DNA of 46,100 bases, taken from assembly GCA_043803805.1 (NCBI GenBank), contig JAZDJP010000020.1, positions 1 to 46,100 of the forward strand, read 5' to 3'. Source of the DNA: JAZDJP01 sp043803805. Lineage in GTDB: Bacteria; Planctomycetota; JAZDJP01. A program made the position numbers and the translations under genes. Within the stretch, counting starts at the first letter, position 1, and every line of letters starts with the position of its first letter. Shown here piece after piece: positions 14,848 through 23,267 of this stretch. The notes beneath the pieces are model-generated. The model saw only the letters and a list, made by a program, of their open reading frames with translations. It ran no database searches and was not told the DNA's origin.

Positions 14848-16731
14848 CTACGCCGACGCCTCCGCCGCGAGGTCTAGCGCGCACGCCCCCCGGCTGAAGG
14901 TGACGACGCGCCGCTGGTCCTCGACGTGCCGGAGCGCCTCCTCGAGGATTCCCCGGCGCTCGGCCGCGGAGGCGGCCTCCCGCGACCCCGGGGCGGCGTA
15001 ACGCAGATCGTCCGCCAGCACCATGCGGTAATACTCGAACCGCTCGGGCTTTCGGTAGTATTCCCGGTCGAGGTGCTCGCACATCGCCCGGGAGCATTCG
15101 CCCCGCACCAGAAGCGACACGCACCCGCCCTTCCCGGCGCCGGTCAGTTTCCCGCCGAGGTAGCCGGGCCCGCGCTTGGCGATGCTGAGCAGCAAATCAA
15201 TCTGCGGGATGGACACCCGGAAATCGAACGAGAGGGCGTCCTGCAGGTCGTCCACCATCCGGCCCACCTCCACGCGGTAGGCGTCGTATTCCGCCGACGC
15301 GGGGGAAAGTCGCCCGGCCGCCACGCCCGCGTGGGCCTCCCGGAAAATCTGCTCGAGCCGCCGGCCGATGATGTTCTGCCGGTGGAAGAACCGCGCCGTG
15401 GTCCGGAGGTGATACCCGCCGATATCCCGTCGCGGCCGGGTGTAGGCCTGCCCGACCGCCGCGGGATCGAGCCCCAGGATGCGGCCCGCATCGTCGGGAC
15501 GCAGTTTGACCGGCAGCAGATTGATGAACTCGGTAATGGCCGCGTCCGGGATGCCCAGCACCGTTTCGTCCAGACTGCCGAACTTGCGGTAGCGCGCGGC
15601 GAGATTCCGCCAGTACTCCGGCCGCCCCTCGAGGTGCGGCGCGGGACCCTCCACCGCGTAGCCGAATTGCGTTTGGATGAGCCGGGCCAGCCACCCCTCC
15701 CCGGCCGCGCCGGGCGTTCCGGCCGCCGCGCCGGCCGCGGCGATGATGCGCCGGGCGAGTTCGTCGCCCATCTGCATCCAGCCCTTGCGCATGTTGAAAC
15801 TCTGGTTACCCTCGCTGCTCTTGTTGATCTCCCAGAGCGAGTTGGCCAGCACCACGTGGACGTTCTCGAGGAACGGCAGGGCGGTGGCCTCGAGTTCCGG
15901 CCGGGAGTGGCGGTTGTAACTGACGCTGTTGACCGGGTTCAAGAGGATCGTCATCTGGTCGTTCGCCCCGCCGTGGGTGCCGACGTACCACTCGGCCTCG
16001 CCGAGGAACCGGCACACCTCCGAGATGGTTTGCGCGGGAAGGATGTCGCGGTTGGTCAAATGCATCGCCAGGAACGCGAGCACCACCATGGCCGAGGAGG
16101 AACTCGTACCCGCCCGGAAGGGCACCGTCGCCGGGCCGAAGGTGAGGTCCGCTCCCCGGAATTTCAACTCCGGGTGATCCCAAGCCGCCCGGAGCCAGGG
16201 GGCCAGGACATAATTGAACCAGTGCCCCTGCTCGCGCCCCCGGTGGGGGTGGACAAGGGTGAAGCGATCCCAGCTTTCGCCCGCGGCCGGAGGGGTCCCG
16301 GCGAACTGCCGGAACGCCTCGCGGAGGGAGATTCGTTCCTCCGGGAACAGGGGATTGACGTTCACGGCCCGGAGAACATCGTCCTCCCGTGGCGAGACGG
16401 CCAGCGGAATGTCCCCGTCGATGGTGGTGGACATGTGATCCCCATCGCACATGTCCAGGTATTCGAGGAACGCGTTCAGCCGCCCGGGCGCCCGGAGCAG
16501 CACCGCCGGCCGGTCGCCCGCCGTTTCCCGGTGGCGCCGGAGCGTCTCGCGCATCCGCGCCTCCTGGCGGACCAGGTACCGCGGATCGGCGTTGACGTAG
16601 ACGTCCTTCCCGAGGGTGTCGGCCCGGCGCGCCGACGGACGATCGAGCGCGCGGATCATCTCCGCCACGGGCCGGAACACCGCCTCCATCCGGAACGGTT
16701 TTGACACAGGTCGCCTCATCGAACCGAACAC
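14848..16731 (-). CDS. large galactokinase-like GHMP kinase
   Basis: A protein of up to 627 residues in the GHMP kinase superfamily. Motif 1 is LLRAPGRLNAFLEYLDMCDGDHM (about 78-100; cf. galactokinase GRVNLIGEHTDYNxG), the phosphate-binding motif 2 is PFRAGTSSSSAMVVL (204-218), GTHGGANDQM supplies the probable catalytic Asp258, and motif 3 is KLTGAGKGGCVSLL (527-540). It is much longer than standard galactokinase (about 390), with an N-terminal extension and a helical insert around 330-480. The substrate is therefore a sugar of unknown identity. Start uncertain: GTG 16731, ATG 16719 and ATG 16689 are in frame. Divergent from rsmD; convergent with uvrC. Confidence 0.85.
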   Translation of the reverse strand: MFGSMRRPVSKPFRMEAVFRPVAEMIRALDRPSARRADTLGKDVYVNADPRYLVRQEARMRETLRRHRETAGDRPAVLLRAPGRLNAFLEYLDMCDGDHMSTTIDGDIPLAVSPREDDVLRAVNVNPLFPEERISLREAFRQFAGTPPAAGESWDRFTLVHPHRGREQGHWFNYVLAPWLRAAWDHPELKFRGADLTFGPATVPFRAGTSSSSAMVVLAFLAMHLTNRDILPAQTISEVCRFLGEAEWYVGTHGGANDQMTILLNPVNSVSYNRHSRPELEATALPFLENVHVVLANSLWEINKSSEGNQSFNMRKGWMQMGDELARRIIAAAGAAAGTPGAAGEGWLARLIQTQFGYAVEGPAPHLEGRPEYWRNLAARYRKFGSLDETVLGIPDAAITEFINLLPVKLRPDDAGRILGLDPAAVGQAYTRPRRDIGGYHLRTTARFFHRQNIIGRRLEQIFREAHAGVAAGRLSPASAEYDAYRVEVGRMVDDLQDALSFDFRVSIPQIDLLLSIAKRGPGYLGGKLTGAGKGGCVSLLVRGECSRAMCEHLDREYYRKPERFEYYRMVLADDLRYAAPGSREAASAAERRGILEEALRHVEDQRRVVTFSRGACALDLAAEASA

Positions 16732-16736
16732 AACTC

Positions 16737-16763
16737 ACCGGCACGCCATGGGGCGTGTCCGGT
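16737..16763. promoter_or_regulatory. palindrome in the kinase/rsmD divergent region
   Basis: ACCGG-CACGCC-ATGG-G-GGCGTG-T-CCGGT forms an 11-base-pair inverted repeat with one bulge, just upstream of the kinase start. It could be an operator or a 5' hairpin. The rest of the 16732-16930 gap shows no gene. Confidence 0.45.
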
Positions 16764-16930
16764 GCCGCTTTCCCGACGGCGTATTGTGCAGTGCGCCGGG
16801 GCGCCCGACAAGGGATATTTCGCCCCCCCCGGTATCTCCGGACTCAAGAATTCCCGAAAATTCCAGAACTTCCCGGCCTTCCAGACGTTATAACGGTGTG
16901 GCGGGGAAGATCCCCCGGGAGGGAACGGTC

Positions 16931-17515
16931 GTGCGCATCACCGGCGGCGAACTCAAAGGGCGGCTTCTCGAATCGGTCAAGGGAGACTTCGTCCGCCCGG
17001 CCTCCGACCGGGTGCGGCAGGCCTTGTTCCAGATCCTCGGCCACGGGATCGAGGGGGATATCCTGGACCTCTTTGCCGGCATGGGCTCCGTCGGTATTGA
17101 GGCGCTCTCGCGCGGCGCGGACCGGGCCGTGTTCGTGGAGAAGGACCGCCGGTGCCTCGGCGCCATCCGGGCGAACCTCGCGGGGCTGGATCTGGCCGCT
17201 CGCGCGGATGTCGTCCCGGGGGACGTGTACGCGTGTCTGGATTCTCTCGCCGCCCGGCGCGCCGGGCGAACGCCATTTTCCCACGTGTTTTGCGATCCGC
17301 CCTACGCCCAGAGCATGGCGGTGTCGCCCGGAACGCCTCTTTTCGATCTCATCGAGGGCCTCGCCGGGCGGAACCTCCTGGCCCCGGACGGCGTCCTCGT
17401 GTTCGAGCGTCGCCGCAAGGGCGTTTGGGCTTGCGAATGGCCTTCCTATGCTATAATGGACCACCGTTCGTACGGCGAAACCATCCTCACATTCATGCGG
17501 AGGAAGTCCCCATGA
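16931..17515 (+). CDS. rsmD: 16S rRNA (guanine-966-N2) methyltransferase
   Basis: A 194-residue RsmD, the usual length; it methylates N2 of G966 in 16S rRNA using S-adenosylmethionine. The start is GTG 16931 (VRITGGELKGRLL), eight bases after GGGAGGG and matching the family opening MRIIGGxxKGRxL; longer upstream frames are spurious. Visible motifs: RPASDRVRQALFQIL, the SAM-binding LDLFAGMGSVGIEALSRGA, VEKDRRCLGAI, and the catalytic DPPY in HVFCDPPYAQ. Its stop overlaps the start of the downstream secreted protein (ATGA). Confidence 0.94.
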   Translation: MRITGGELKGRLLESVKGDFVRPASDRVRQALFQILGHGIEGDILDLFAGMGSVGIEALSRGADRAVFVEKDRRCLGAIRANLAGLDLAARADVVPGDVYACLDSLAARRAGRTPFSHVFCDPPYAQSMAVSPGTPLFDLIEGLAGRNLLAPDGVLVFERRRKGVWACEWPSYAIMDHRSYGETILTFMRRKSP

Positions 17516-19062
17516 AATCCCTTCGTGCCGGCCTCGTTCTTCTGGCGGCGGTGATCACCGTGGCCGCCGGCAACGGCGACAAACTCAAGGAAATCTCCGC
17601 CCGTCACGAGAAGACTCTGGCCGACATCAAGATGGCCCTCATCAATCAGGACGTGGACATCCAGTCCCGGACGAATCAGATTGCCAAACTCGCCGCGGCC
17701 GCGAATGCCGACCCGGCGGGGGGGATGGGCAAGGGCCCCGCATCCTTCGACTGGAATCGATGGGACGCCGAGCGGGCGGAAATCCTGAAATCCGACGCGA
17801 CGGACCGCCTGGAGAAACTCAAGGTTTTCTACGAGAAGGAGATCGCCGCCGGCTACAAGGCCATGGACGCCCGGACGCTCCACCTCAAGCGCCAGGAGGA
17901 GGTTTTGAAGGCCCTCAAGAATGGCGAGGCCCCCAAGACCGTCGCCGAAACGAAACCGGCGAAGAAACCCGAGCCTTCGGCCAACGAAGTGGCCCGGCCC
18001 CTTCCACCGCCCGAACGGCCGGTGATCGGCGCGGGCGAGGTTCTCGAGTTCGCCGGCTGGGAGCTCGCCCGGACGCGCATCCTCCAGCAGGTCTTCGCCA
18101 AGGGGGAACTCCGGAACGGCGGCGCGGAGGATCTGGCGGACCTCACGATGAAGATCATCTATCTGGACGAGATGGGCGCGGAGGTGCGGACCTCGCCCGA
18201 ATGGAAGCGGGAGCGCCTGGCGAAGGGGGAGAAGGCCGTCTTCAGCGTGACGACGATGCGATGCCCCGTCTTCGCGCAGTTCCGGATTCCCATCACCTAC
18301 ACCGCCGGCGGGAAGACGGTCACCGAGGAATTCACCGGCGCCAACCCCGTCCAGCCGCCCGAGCGGAAGTACACGAAACTGGTCAAGGGCGAGGCCCGCG
18401 TGGTGCTCGAGGCCGTGAAGGACGAGGCCAAAGGCCGGGATGTCCTGATGACCGCCAAGTTGAAGAATTGGGGGGAGATGACGGCAATCCACGTCGTGGT
18501 GGAATTCGATTTTCTGGAGAACGGAAAATCCCTGAAGAAGGCGGCCTACGCCCATCCCGAACCCCTGAAGGGCGGCGAGACGGCCGCGTTCAAACTCACC
18601 GTCGAGAAGTGCCCCAACTACGCCGTCTACCGGACAGGCATCCGATTCGACACGGAGGGGGACGCGGCGGCGCCCGCCGAGACAGCGGAGAAGAAACCGG
18701 CCCCCGGACCGGCCCCGAAGGACGGGGATCTCGTCATTGACAAATGCGAATTCGAGCAGGATGACAAGAACGGTCAGACCCGGGTCCGGTTGCTTCTCAA
18801 GAACAACGGGGCCAAGGTGTTGAAGAAGATCACGATCACCCTCACGTTCTACGATGGGGCGGGTCAGGAGATGGCCCGGTTCCCGGCGCCGCTGTCCAGC
18901 GAGATCGGCCCCGGGGCCTCGAAAAAATGCACGATGGTCATGCCCCAGGTGAAGGGCTTCGCCCGGTACGAGACGGGGATGGAATTCGTCGCGGGCGCGC
19001 CCGCGCCGGCCCCGCCCCCGCCTCCGACCGACGACCCCACGGAGGGGGGGGGGGCGCTATAA
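17512..19062 (+). CDS. secreted protein with three FxLYD/CARDB-like repeats
   Basis: A 516-residue exported protein. A signal peptide (about 1-20, cleaved near AAG|NGD) is followed by an alpha-helical Lys-rich region (21-145), a Pro/Lys linker, then three related beta-sandwich-like modules of about 100 residues (roughly 170-275, 290-395, 405-500). Each has the order helix-like start, LKNxG / LKNNG core, change of subject strand (IxVxxxFxxxxG), and closing CPxYxxYRTGxxF. This resembles the FxLYD/CARDB class used for cell-envelope binding, but the assignment is by pattern only. A Pro-rich tail ends the protein. ATGA coupling to rsmD is probably only positional. Confidence 0.72.
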   Translation: MKSLRAGLVLLAAVITVAAGNGDKLKEISARHEKTLADIKMALINQDVDIQSRTNQIAKLAAAANADPAGGMGKGPASFDWNRWDAERAEILKSDATDRLEKLKVFYEKEIAAGYKAMDARTLHLKRQEEVLKALKNGEAPKTVAETKPAKKPEPSANEVARPLPPPERPVIGAGEVLEFAGWELARTRILQQVFAKGELRNGGAEDLADLTMKIIYLDEMGAEVRTSPEWKRERLAKGEKAVFSVTTMRCPVFAQFRIPITYTAGGKTVTEEFTGANPVQPPERKYTKLVKGEARVVLEAVKDEAKGRDVLMTAKLKNWGEMTAIHVVVEFDFLENGKSLKKAAYAHPEPLKGGETAAFKLTVEKCPNYAVYRTGIRFDTEGDAAAPAETAEKKPAPGPAPKDGDLVIDKCEFEQDDKNGQTRVRLLLKNNGAKVLKKITITLTFYDGAGQEMARFPAPLSSEIGPGASKKCTMVMPQVKGFARYETGMEFVAGAPAPAPPPPPTDDPTEGGGAL

Positions 19063-19273
19063 AAGAGAGTCAGAGAGTCTTGGAGTCTCAGAGTCTCGGA
19101 GTCGAGAAGTCGGGACTCGGGATTCGTAACAGGGAAATTTCGAATTTCGAGCGCCGAATGTCGAGTTCGGAATTCGTATGCCCACAGCGTCCATAAAATT
19201 TACGTCGGATTTCCTGATCGTGGCACTCCAACGATGCCGACAACGACATCGTGGAAGATAGGTCAACCGCGCG
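19063..19273. repeat. gene-free stretch starting with GAGTCT-type repeats
   Basis: About seven degenerate GAGTCT/GAGTC units occupy 19064-19120, a variant of the GAGTTC repeats elsewhere. The rest, to 19273, shows no gene on either strand. Confidence 0.5.
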
Positions 19274-19406
19274 ATTAGAGCAATTCACGAATTGATAAAC
19301 CCGCTCATCCTGAGCCTGTCGAAGGATGAGCCCGTGCTCTGCCCATGGTTCGACGGGCTCACCATGAGCGGCACGGAGGATTCAATTAATCGTGAACCGC
19401 TCTAAT
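19274..19406. repeat. nested inverted-repeat element (MITE/REPIN-like)
   Basis: Terminal arms at 19274-19295 and 19382-19406 are imperfect inverted repeats beginning ATTAGAGC and ending GCTCTAAT. Inside, 19301-19328 and about 19344-19371 form a second inverted pair (CCGCTCAT...ATGAGCGG), and each half also folds on itself (ATCCT/AGGAT versus ATGGT/ACCAT) around a shared TGAGCC-GTCGA-type loop. The right arm covers the last codons and stop of the next gene (stop at 19402). Confidence 0.75.
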
Positions 19407-20049
19407 TCTTCCCGAACCGTTTCGCCCCCACTTTGTGGGAGCCTTCGGTGGGAATCACGATGGCCTTGTAGGACTCGGCGTTGATGGAAAGGGCCACGCA
19501 GGTTCCTCCCGGTGTAACCCGGTATTCGACCGTGAGCGGGCCGCCCGCCATGAGTTTGGCCAGGGTGGCGCTGTTATTGTCCCAGAGAATCTTGGTCTCG
19601 GGGGTGACGAGAAACTGCACCCGCGCGACCGGGGCTCTGCCCTTCGATTTCTTCGTCCCCGCGGGGCGGAACATGCCGATTTCGGACGCGGCCAGGTTGC
19701 GTTCCCCCACGATGTAGTTCATGGTGCGGCTGACGGCGTCGAGGCGGCCTTTGAAAACGGGGTTGGCCGGGGCCTCTTTCTCTTCACCTTTCTTTTTCGC
19801 CTCCTCCTCTTTTTTCTTCCGGGCCGCCGTCTCGGTGGCCTTCTGTGATTCCTCCTTCTTTTTCTTCGCGTCGGCCTCCGCCTTCGTCTTTTCCTCCTCC
19901 TTCTTCTTCGCCTCGTCCTTGTTGGGATCCACCGGCGGCGTGGGGGCCTCTTCCTTCGGGGGATTGGCGTTCTCCTCCGCGAGGAGTGCCGGCGCCGCGG
20001 CGAGGGCCAGAATGACGACACCGAGGACGGAAATTCGGAAGCGTTCCAT
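19402..20049 (-). CDS. exported Lys/Glu-rich protein, unknown
   Basis: A 215-residue protein with a signal peptide (MERFRISVLGVVILALAAAPALLA) and a GGGAGG ribosome site before ATG 20049. Residues about 25-95 are almost wholly Lys, Glu and Ala and should form a charged single helix or coiled coil. The C-terminal 115 residues form a small domain (GRLDAVSRTMNYIVGERNLAASEIGMF, ARVQFLVTPETKILWDNNSATLAKL, LTVEYRVTPGGTCVALSI) resembling short beta-barrels that bind or seal something, but I cannot name a family. The stop and last codons lie inside an inverted-repeat element, so the C-terminus may have been altered by its insertion. Confidence 0.72.
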   Translation of the reverse strand: MERFRISVLGVVILALAAAPALLAEENANPPKEEAPTPPVDPNKDEAKKKEEEKTKAEADAKKKKEESQKATETAARKKKEEEAKKKGEEKEAPANPVFKGRLDAVSRTMNYIVGERNLAASEIGMFRPAGTKKSKGRAPVARVQFLVTPETKILWDNNSATLAKLMAGGPLTVEYRVTPGGTCVALSINAESYKAIVIPTEGSHKVGAKRFGKN

Positions 20050-20130
20050 GGGGACCTCCCTCGTAATCTTACAAGATGGATTCTACCCCGGTTTCAGGCA
20101 TCTGCCAAATTTTTTCGGGCGGGATGACGC

Positions 20131-20922
20131 TTATGAAGCGGAGTCGCCCGGGGCCGGAGCCGCGCGGAACCCCTTCGAGCGGAAGAAGGAAACGGCCTGC
20201 ATGGCGACGGCCGCGCCCGTGGCGATGACAAACGCCTCGTCCCGTCCGCGCGTGGGCAGGATGAGGGCGAGGGTGAGCGCGAACGCGGAGAAACTCTGGA
20301 GTCCCGTCACGAAGCCGCGGAAGAACGCCGTCGCCCCGGCCGGACCGTGCCGGCGGTGGGTGAAGACGGCGAGTGTCGTGCCCGCGACCGGGAACGTGGC
20401 CAGGAGCCCGCTCCACATCGGCCCGAGGATGCTCCCGGTTCCCGTGAGCGCAAGGACGAGCGCCGCCGCGGCCAGCATTCGCGCGGGGATCTCCCAGCCG
20501 GGCGCGTCCGCGCCGGTCCGCCCCGGCGAAGGGGGGAGAATCCAGGCCGCCGCCAGGAGCGCGACCAGGACCGCCGCGAAGGCGGTTTCGAAGGGCGGGG
20601 CGAGGAAGGCCAGGGTTGCCATTCCCGCGCCGTAGGCCGCCCACCCGGCCGCCAGGCACACGGGCCAGGGGGCCGCGCGGCTCGTCCACGCGTAGGCCAG
20701 GCAGAAGAGCACCAGGGCGAGGACGCCCGCGAGGGTCCCCCGCGCCGCCTCCGCCGCGAAGCCGTTGCCCTGTTCCAGGGCGAGAACGTAGAGCACGGGA
20801 CCGGCGATGACCGGGAAACTCGACAGCCATCCCTCGATGGCGTGACCCCAGCGTCGGCCGGCGAGGCTCGCGGCGCCCACGAGGCCGGGCGCCAGAATCA
20901 GTTTGAGGAGGAGGCGTGTCAC
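20131..20922 (-). CDS. integral membrane protein, unknown
   Basis: A 263-residue, very hydrophobic Ala/Leu-rich protein with about eight TM segments. Two halves look related: LSSFPVIAGPVLYVLALEQGNGFAAEAARGTLAG in the first and LLATFPVAGTTLAVFTHRRHGPAGATAFFRGFVTG in the second, so it may be an internally duplicated transporter-like protein. I recall similar unnamed membrane proteins in proteobacteria; no function is known to me. GTG 20922 is the only convincing start; no clear ribosome site. Confidence 0.7.
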   Translation of the reverse strand: MTRLLLKLILAPGLVGAASLAGRRWGHAIEGWLSSFPVIAGPVLYVLALEQGNGFAAEAARGTLAGVLALVLFCLAYAWTSRAAPWPVCLAAGWAAYGAGMATLAFLAPPFETAFAAVLVALLAAAWILPPSPGRTGADAPGWEIPARMLAAAALVLALTGTGSILGPMWSGLLATFPVAGTTLAVFTHRRHGPAGATAFFRGFVTGLQSFSAFALTLALILPTRGRDEAFVIATGAAVAMQAVSFFRSKGFRAAPAPGDSAS

Positions 20923-20981
20923 GTCGTTTGGGCGGTTATCCCCGGGGTCGGCGCCGCGTGGCGGTGGAATTCACAAGCTGA

Positions 20982-21335
20982 CTAATGTCCTCTCATTATT
21001 TTGACGGACTTGTCGTTTCCCACAAGGGCAAAAATCTCTCCTCCATCGGATTCGACTTTGAGACGCCAGGTGACCAGCCAGTGACTTCCCTGGGAATCGC
21101 GCACGACGCGTACCGAATCAATATCGTGTTTTGAAACATCGATGTTGTTGTCTTTGACATGCTGTTGCGCGATGGCAATGGCCTCCAATATTGTGGCGGG
21201 CAGGGAGATTGCCGGGGCCGCCGGCGCGGATTCGCCGGTGAAGAGCGGCATGGATTTCTTCACGGATTTGTACACGCCCCACGAGAGGGGGGTGGCGACC
21301 AGGATCCAGCAGAGCGCGAGTTGGGGGAATTTCAT
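20982..21335 (-). CDS. small membrane-anchored partner of the MFS transporter
   Basis: A 117-residue protein with one N-terminal membrane or signal segment (about 5-22) and a periplasmic part that looks PepSY-like: AIAIAQQHVKDNNIDVSKHDID followed by strands VRVVRDSQGSHWLVTWRLKVESDGGEIFALVGNDKSVKIM. Its ATG (21335) overlaps the MFS stop (ATGA), so it is translated with the transporter. It may be an accessory subunit; short partner proteins of OFA-family transporters are known, though this one is not obviously homologous to them. Confidence 0.75.
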   Translation of the reverse strand: MKFPQLALCWILVATPLSWGVYKSVKKSMPLFTGESAPAAPAISLPATILEAIAIAQQHVKDNNIDVSKHDIDSVRVVRDSQGSHWLVTWRLKVESDGGEIFALVGNDKSVKIMRGH

Positions 21336-22657
21336 GGGATCACGTCCCGTTTCAGGTGGTGTTTCGCATGGACCGGCCGGACGAGCAGGTTCGCCGTCAG
21401 GCCGATTATGAGGAGCGCGCACATGAGGTAAAACGTGGCGTTGTAGGCCTGGGCCTTGGGCACGCCCGCCGCGACCCGCCGGTCGTAGAAGCCGTTGATG
21501 AGCGACGGCCCGATGACCGCCGCCATGGACCACGCGGTGATGAGCCGGCCGTGGATGGCGCCCACCTGGTGCGAGCCGAACATGTCCTTGAGGTAGGCCG
21601 GGATGGTGGCGAATCCGCCGCCGTACATGGAGATGATGACGGTCGTGCACGCGACGAAGAGGATGCGATTCTGGGTCTGCTGGGTCCACGGCAGGCAGGC
21701 GTAGAGGGCGGCGCCCAGGAGAAAGTAGATGCCGTAGACGGTCTTGCGGCCGGTGAAGTCGGAGACCGACGACCAGAGGAAGCGCCCGCTCATATTGAAC
21801 AGCGACAGAAGCCCGGCGAATCCGCTGCCGATGACGGCGCTGACGCCGAACATGTCCTGGCACATGTCGGAGGCGCGGCCGAGGATGCCGATCCCGGCGC
21901 TCACGTTCATGCAGAGCACCATCCACAGGAGCCAGAACTGGGGGGTCTTCCAGGCCGTGCCCACGGAGACGTGTTCCGTGGTGATCATCCCGGAACTCTT
22001 TCGGGGCGGCGTGTAGCCGGAGGGTTTCCAGTCGGGCGCCGGGACGCGGACGATTGTCGCGCCGAAGATCATGAAACAAAGGTAGATGCCGCCCATCGTG
22101 GCCAGTGTCGGCATGGCGCCGGTGCCGCCGAACCGGGGGGCGTAGAAATTCATGAGTTCCTGGCCGAGCGGCGCCCCGATGAGGGCGCCTCCGCCGAATC
22201 CCATGATGGCCATGCCCGTCGCCATGCCCGGGCGATCCGGAAACCACTTGACGAGCGTGGACACCGGCGAGATGTACCCGAGCCCGAGACCGATGCCGCC
22301 GATGAACCCGTACCCGAAGAGCACCAGCCACAGGAGTTTCAGTTTCACTCCGAGGGCGGCGATGAACAGCCCGCCGCAGAAACACATGGCGCTGGCGAGC
22401 ATGGTCTTGCGGGGGCCGCTCCGCTCCACCCACGTGCCGAACACCGCCGCGGAGATCCCCAGCATCATGAGGCCGATCTGGTAGGCCCACTGGACGTGGG
22501 AGACCTTCGCGCCGATCTCGGTGGAGAGCGGCTTGTTGAATACGCTGAAGCCGTAGATCTGGCCGATGCACATATGGACGGCCAGGGCCGCGGGCGGGAC
22601 CATCCAGCGGGAGAATCCGGGTTTGGCAACCGTGGCCTCGCGGGAGAGAATGCTCAT
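21332..22657 (-). CDS. OFA-family MFS transporter (oxalate/formate antiporter-like)
   Basis: A 441-residue major facilitator with 12 TM segments. It has the OFA-type features I know: IYGFSVFNKPLS in TM1, WVERSGPRKTML in the TM2-3 loop, GIGLGLGYISPVSTLVKWFPDRPGMATGMAIMGFGGGALIGAPLG in TM4-5, SGRFLWSSVSDFTGRKTVY in TM8-9 and GAIHGRLITAWSMAAVIGPSLI near the end. OFA members exchange small mono- or dicarboxylates such as oxalate, formate, lactate or pyruvate; the substrate here is not deducible. ATG 22657 begins just before the first conserved segment; a longer frame upstream is non-hydrophobic. Translationally coupled to the small protein at 21335. Confidence 0.9.
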   Translation of the reverse strand: MSILSREATVAKPGFSRWMVPPAALAVHMCIGQIYGFSVFNKPLSTEIGAKVSHVQWAYQIGLMMLGISAAVFGTWVERSGPRKTMLASAMCFCGGLFIAALGVKLKLLWLVLFGYGFIGGIGLGLGYISPVSTLVKWFPDRPGMATGMAIMGFGGGALIGAPLGQELMNFYAPRFGGTGAMPTLATMGGIYLCFMIFGATIVRVPAPDWKPSGYTPPRKSSGMITTEHVSVGTAWKTPQFWLLWMVLCMNVSAGIGILGRASDMCQDMFGVSAVIGSGFAGLLSLFNMSGRFLWSSVSDFTGRKTVYGIYFLLGAALYACLPWTQQTQNRILFVACTTVIISMYGGGFATIPAYLKDMFGSHQVGAIHGRLITAWSMAAVIGPSLINGFYDRRVAAGVPKAQAYNATFYLMCALLIIGLTANLLVRPVHAKHHLKRDVIP

Positions 22658-22817
22658 GGGCGGCCGAGTATATCCGCAAATCGGGCGGGGGCAAGCCCGG
22701 GCGGATTCCGTGGCCTGGGAAACCGGGGCCGAAGGTTCGCCGGGCGAAATAAAATGCGATACACGCCCCTTGCCCCGGCCCACAAGCCGTCGGCTGTTGA
22801 GAAATTGCGTGACATGT

Positions 22818-22846
22818 TTGGTTACAGGAGAGAAAATACCGCTAAT
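22818..22846 (+). promoter_or_regulatory. possible promoter of the tRNA gene
   Basis: TTGGTT (22818-22823) and GCTAAT (22841-22846) are 17 bases apart, placing a transcript start about 15 bases before the tRNA. Both boxes match sigma-70 consensus only partly. Confidence 0.3.
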
Positions 22847-22868
22847 TTGCAATGAGTTGTAAATGAAC

Positions 22869-22907
22869 GGGCCCTTAGCTCAACAGGCTAGAGCAGCGGA
22901 CTCATAA
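22869..22907 (+). pseudogene. 5' half of tRNA-Met(CAT), interrupted after the anticodon loop
   Basis: Acceptor strand GGGCCCT, TA, D-arm GCTC-AACAGGCTA-GAGC, anticodon stem GCGGA and loop CTCATAA follow each other exactly as in a tRNA-Met (or Ile-CAT). The next bases should be TCCGC but are GACAAAAC, and neither a T-arm nor the acceptor complement AGGGCCC follows. The break is one base past the anticodon loop, a classic tyrosine-recombinase attachment point. Sequence beyond it is less GC-rich and accessory in content. Confidence 0.8.
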
Positions 22908-23267
22908 GACAAAACGGCCGGTTCCCCAAGATTTCTCACTTGTGCGCAACATCCCTCCGGGAAAGGGGTTCCGCGCGAAGATCGATTCCTCGCGATTCCT
23001 CAAAAGCCCCTGTTTTCTGCATGATTTTGCAGAACTAATGCAGAATCAATTGTGTGGTAGTTTTAAGAATCTGGCTGGAAATTCTCCGTAGAATGTTTCC
23101 GGATATTGCCCCGCAACTTTCATGGTTGTCGGGGATCTCAGGGTCGCTGTAAGTCAATCCTCCCGACATGTAATCCATGTAATCAAGAAGCAATCCTCTT
23201 GAAGTAGTCTAACAGCTCTTCCCGGTGTTTACTTCATCATGAGAACAACAAAACGGGAGGGGCTGAC
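22908..23267. other. gene-free island edge with three TGCAGAA repeats
   Basis: No gene in this 360-base stretch. It holds an inverted TTCTGCA (23015-23021) and two direct TGCAGAA copies (23028-23034, 23039-23045) 11 bases apart, like recombinase arm-binding sites, and a tandem CATGTAATC pair around 23168-23187. A GGGAGGGG ribosome site for the next gene lies at the end. Confidence 0.5.

Noticed and set aside
14926..16704. A 592-codon plus-strand open frame
   Set aside because: Antisense shadow of the GHMP kinase; no motifs and Arg/Pro-rich composition.
21356..22855. A 499-codon plus-strand open frame
   Set aside because: Antisense to the MFS transporter, which has clear TM segments and family motifs.
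22908..23267. A group I intron interrupting the tRNA anticodon loop
   Set aside because: No internal guide pairing to the anticodon stem, no conserved intron core segments and no 3' exon were found before the next gene.
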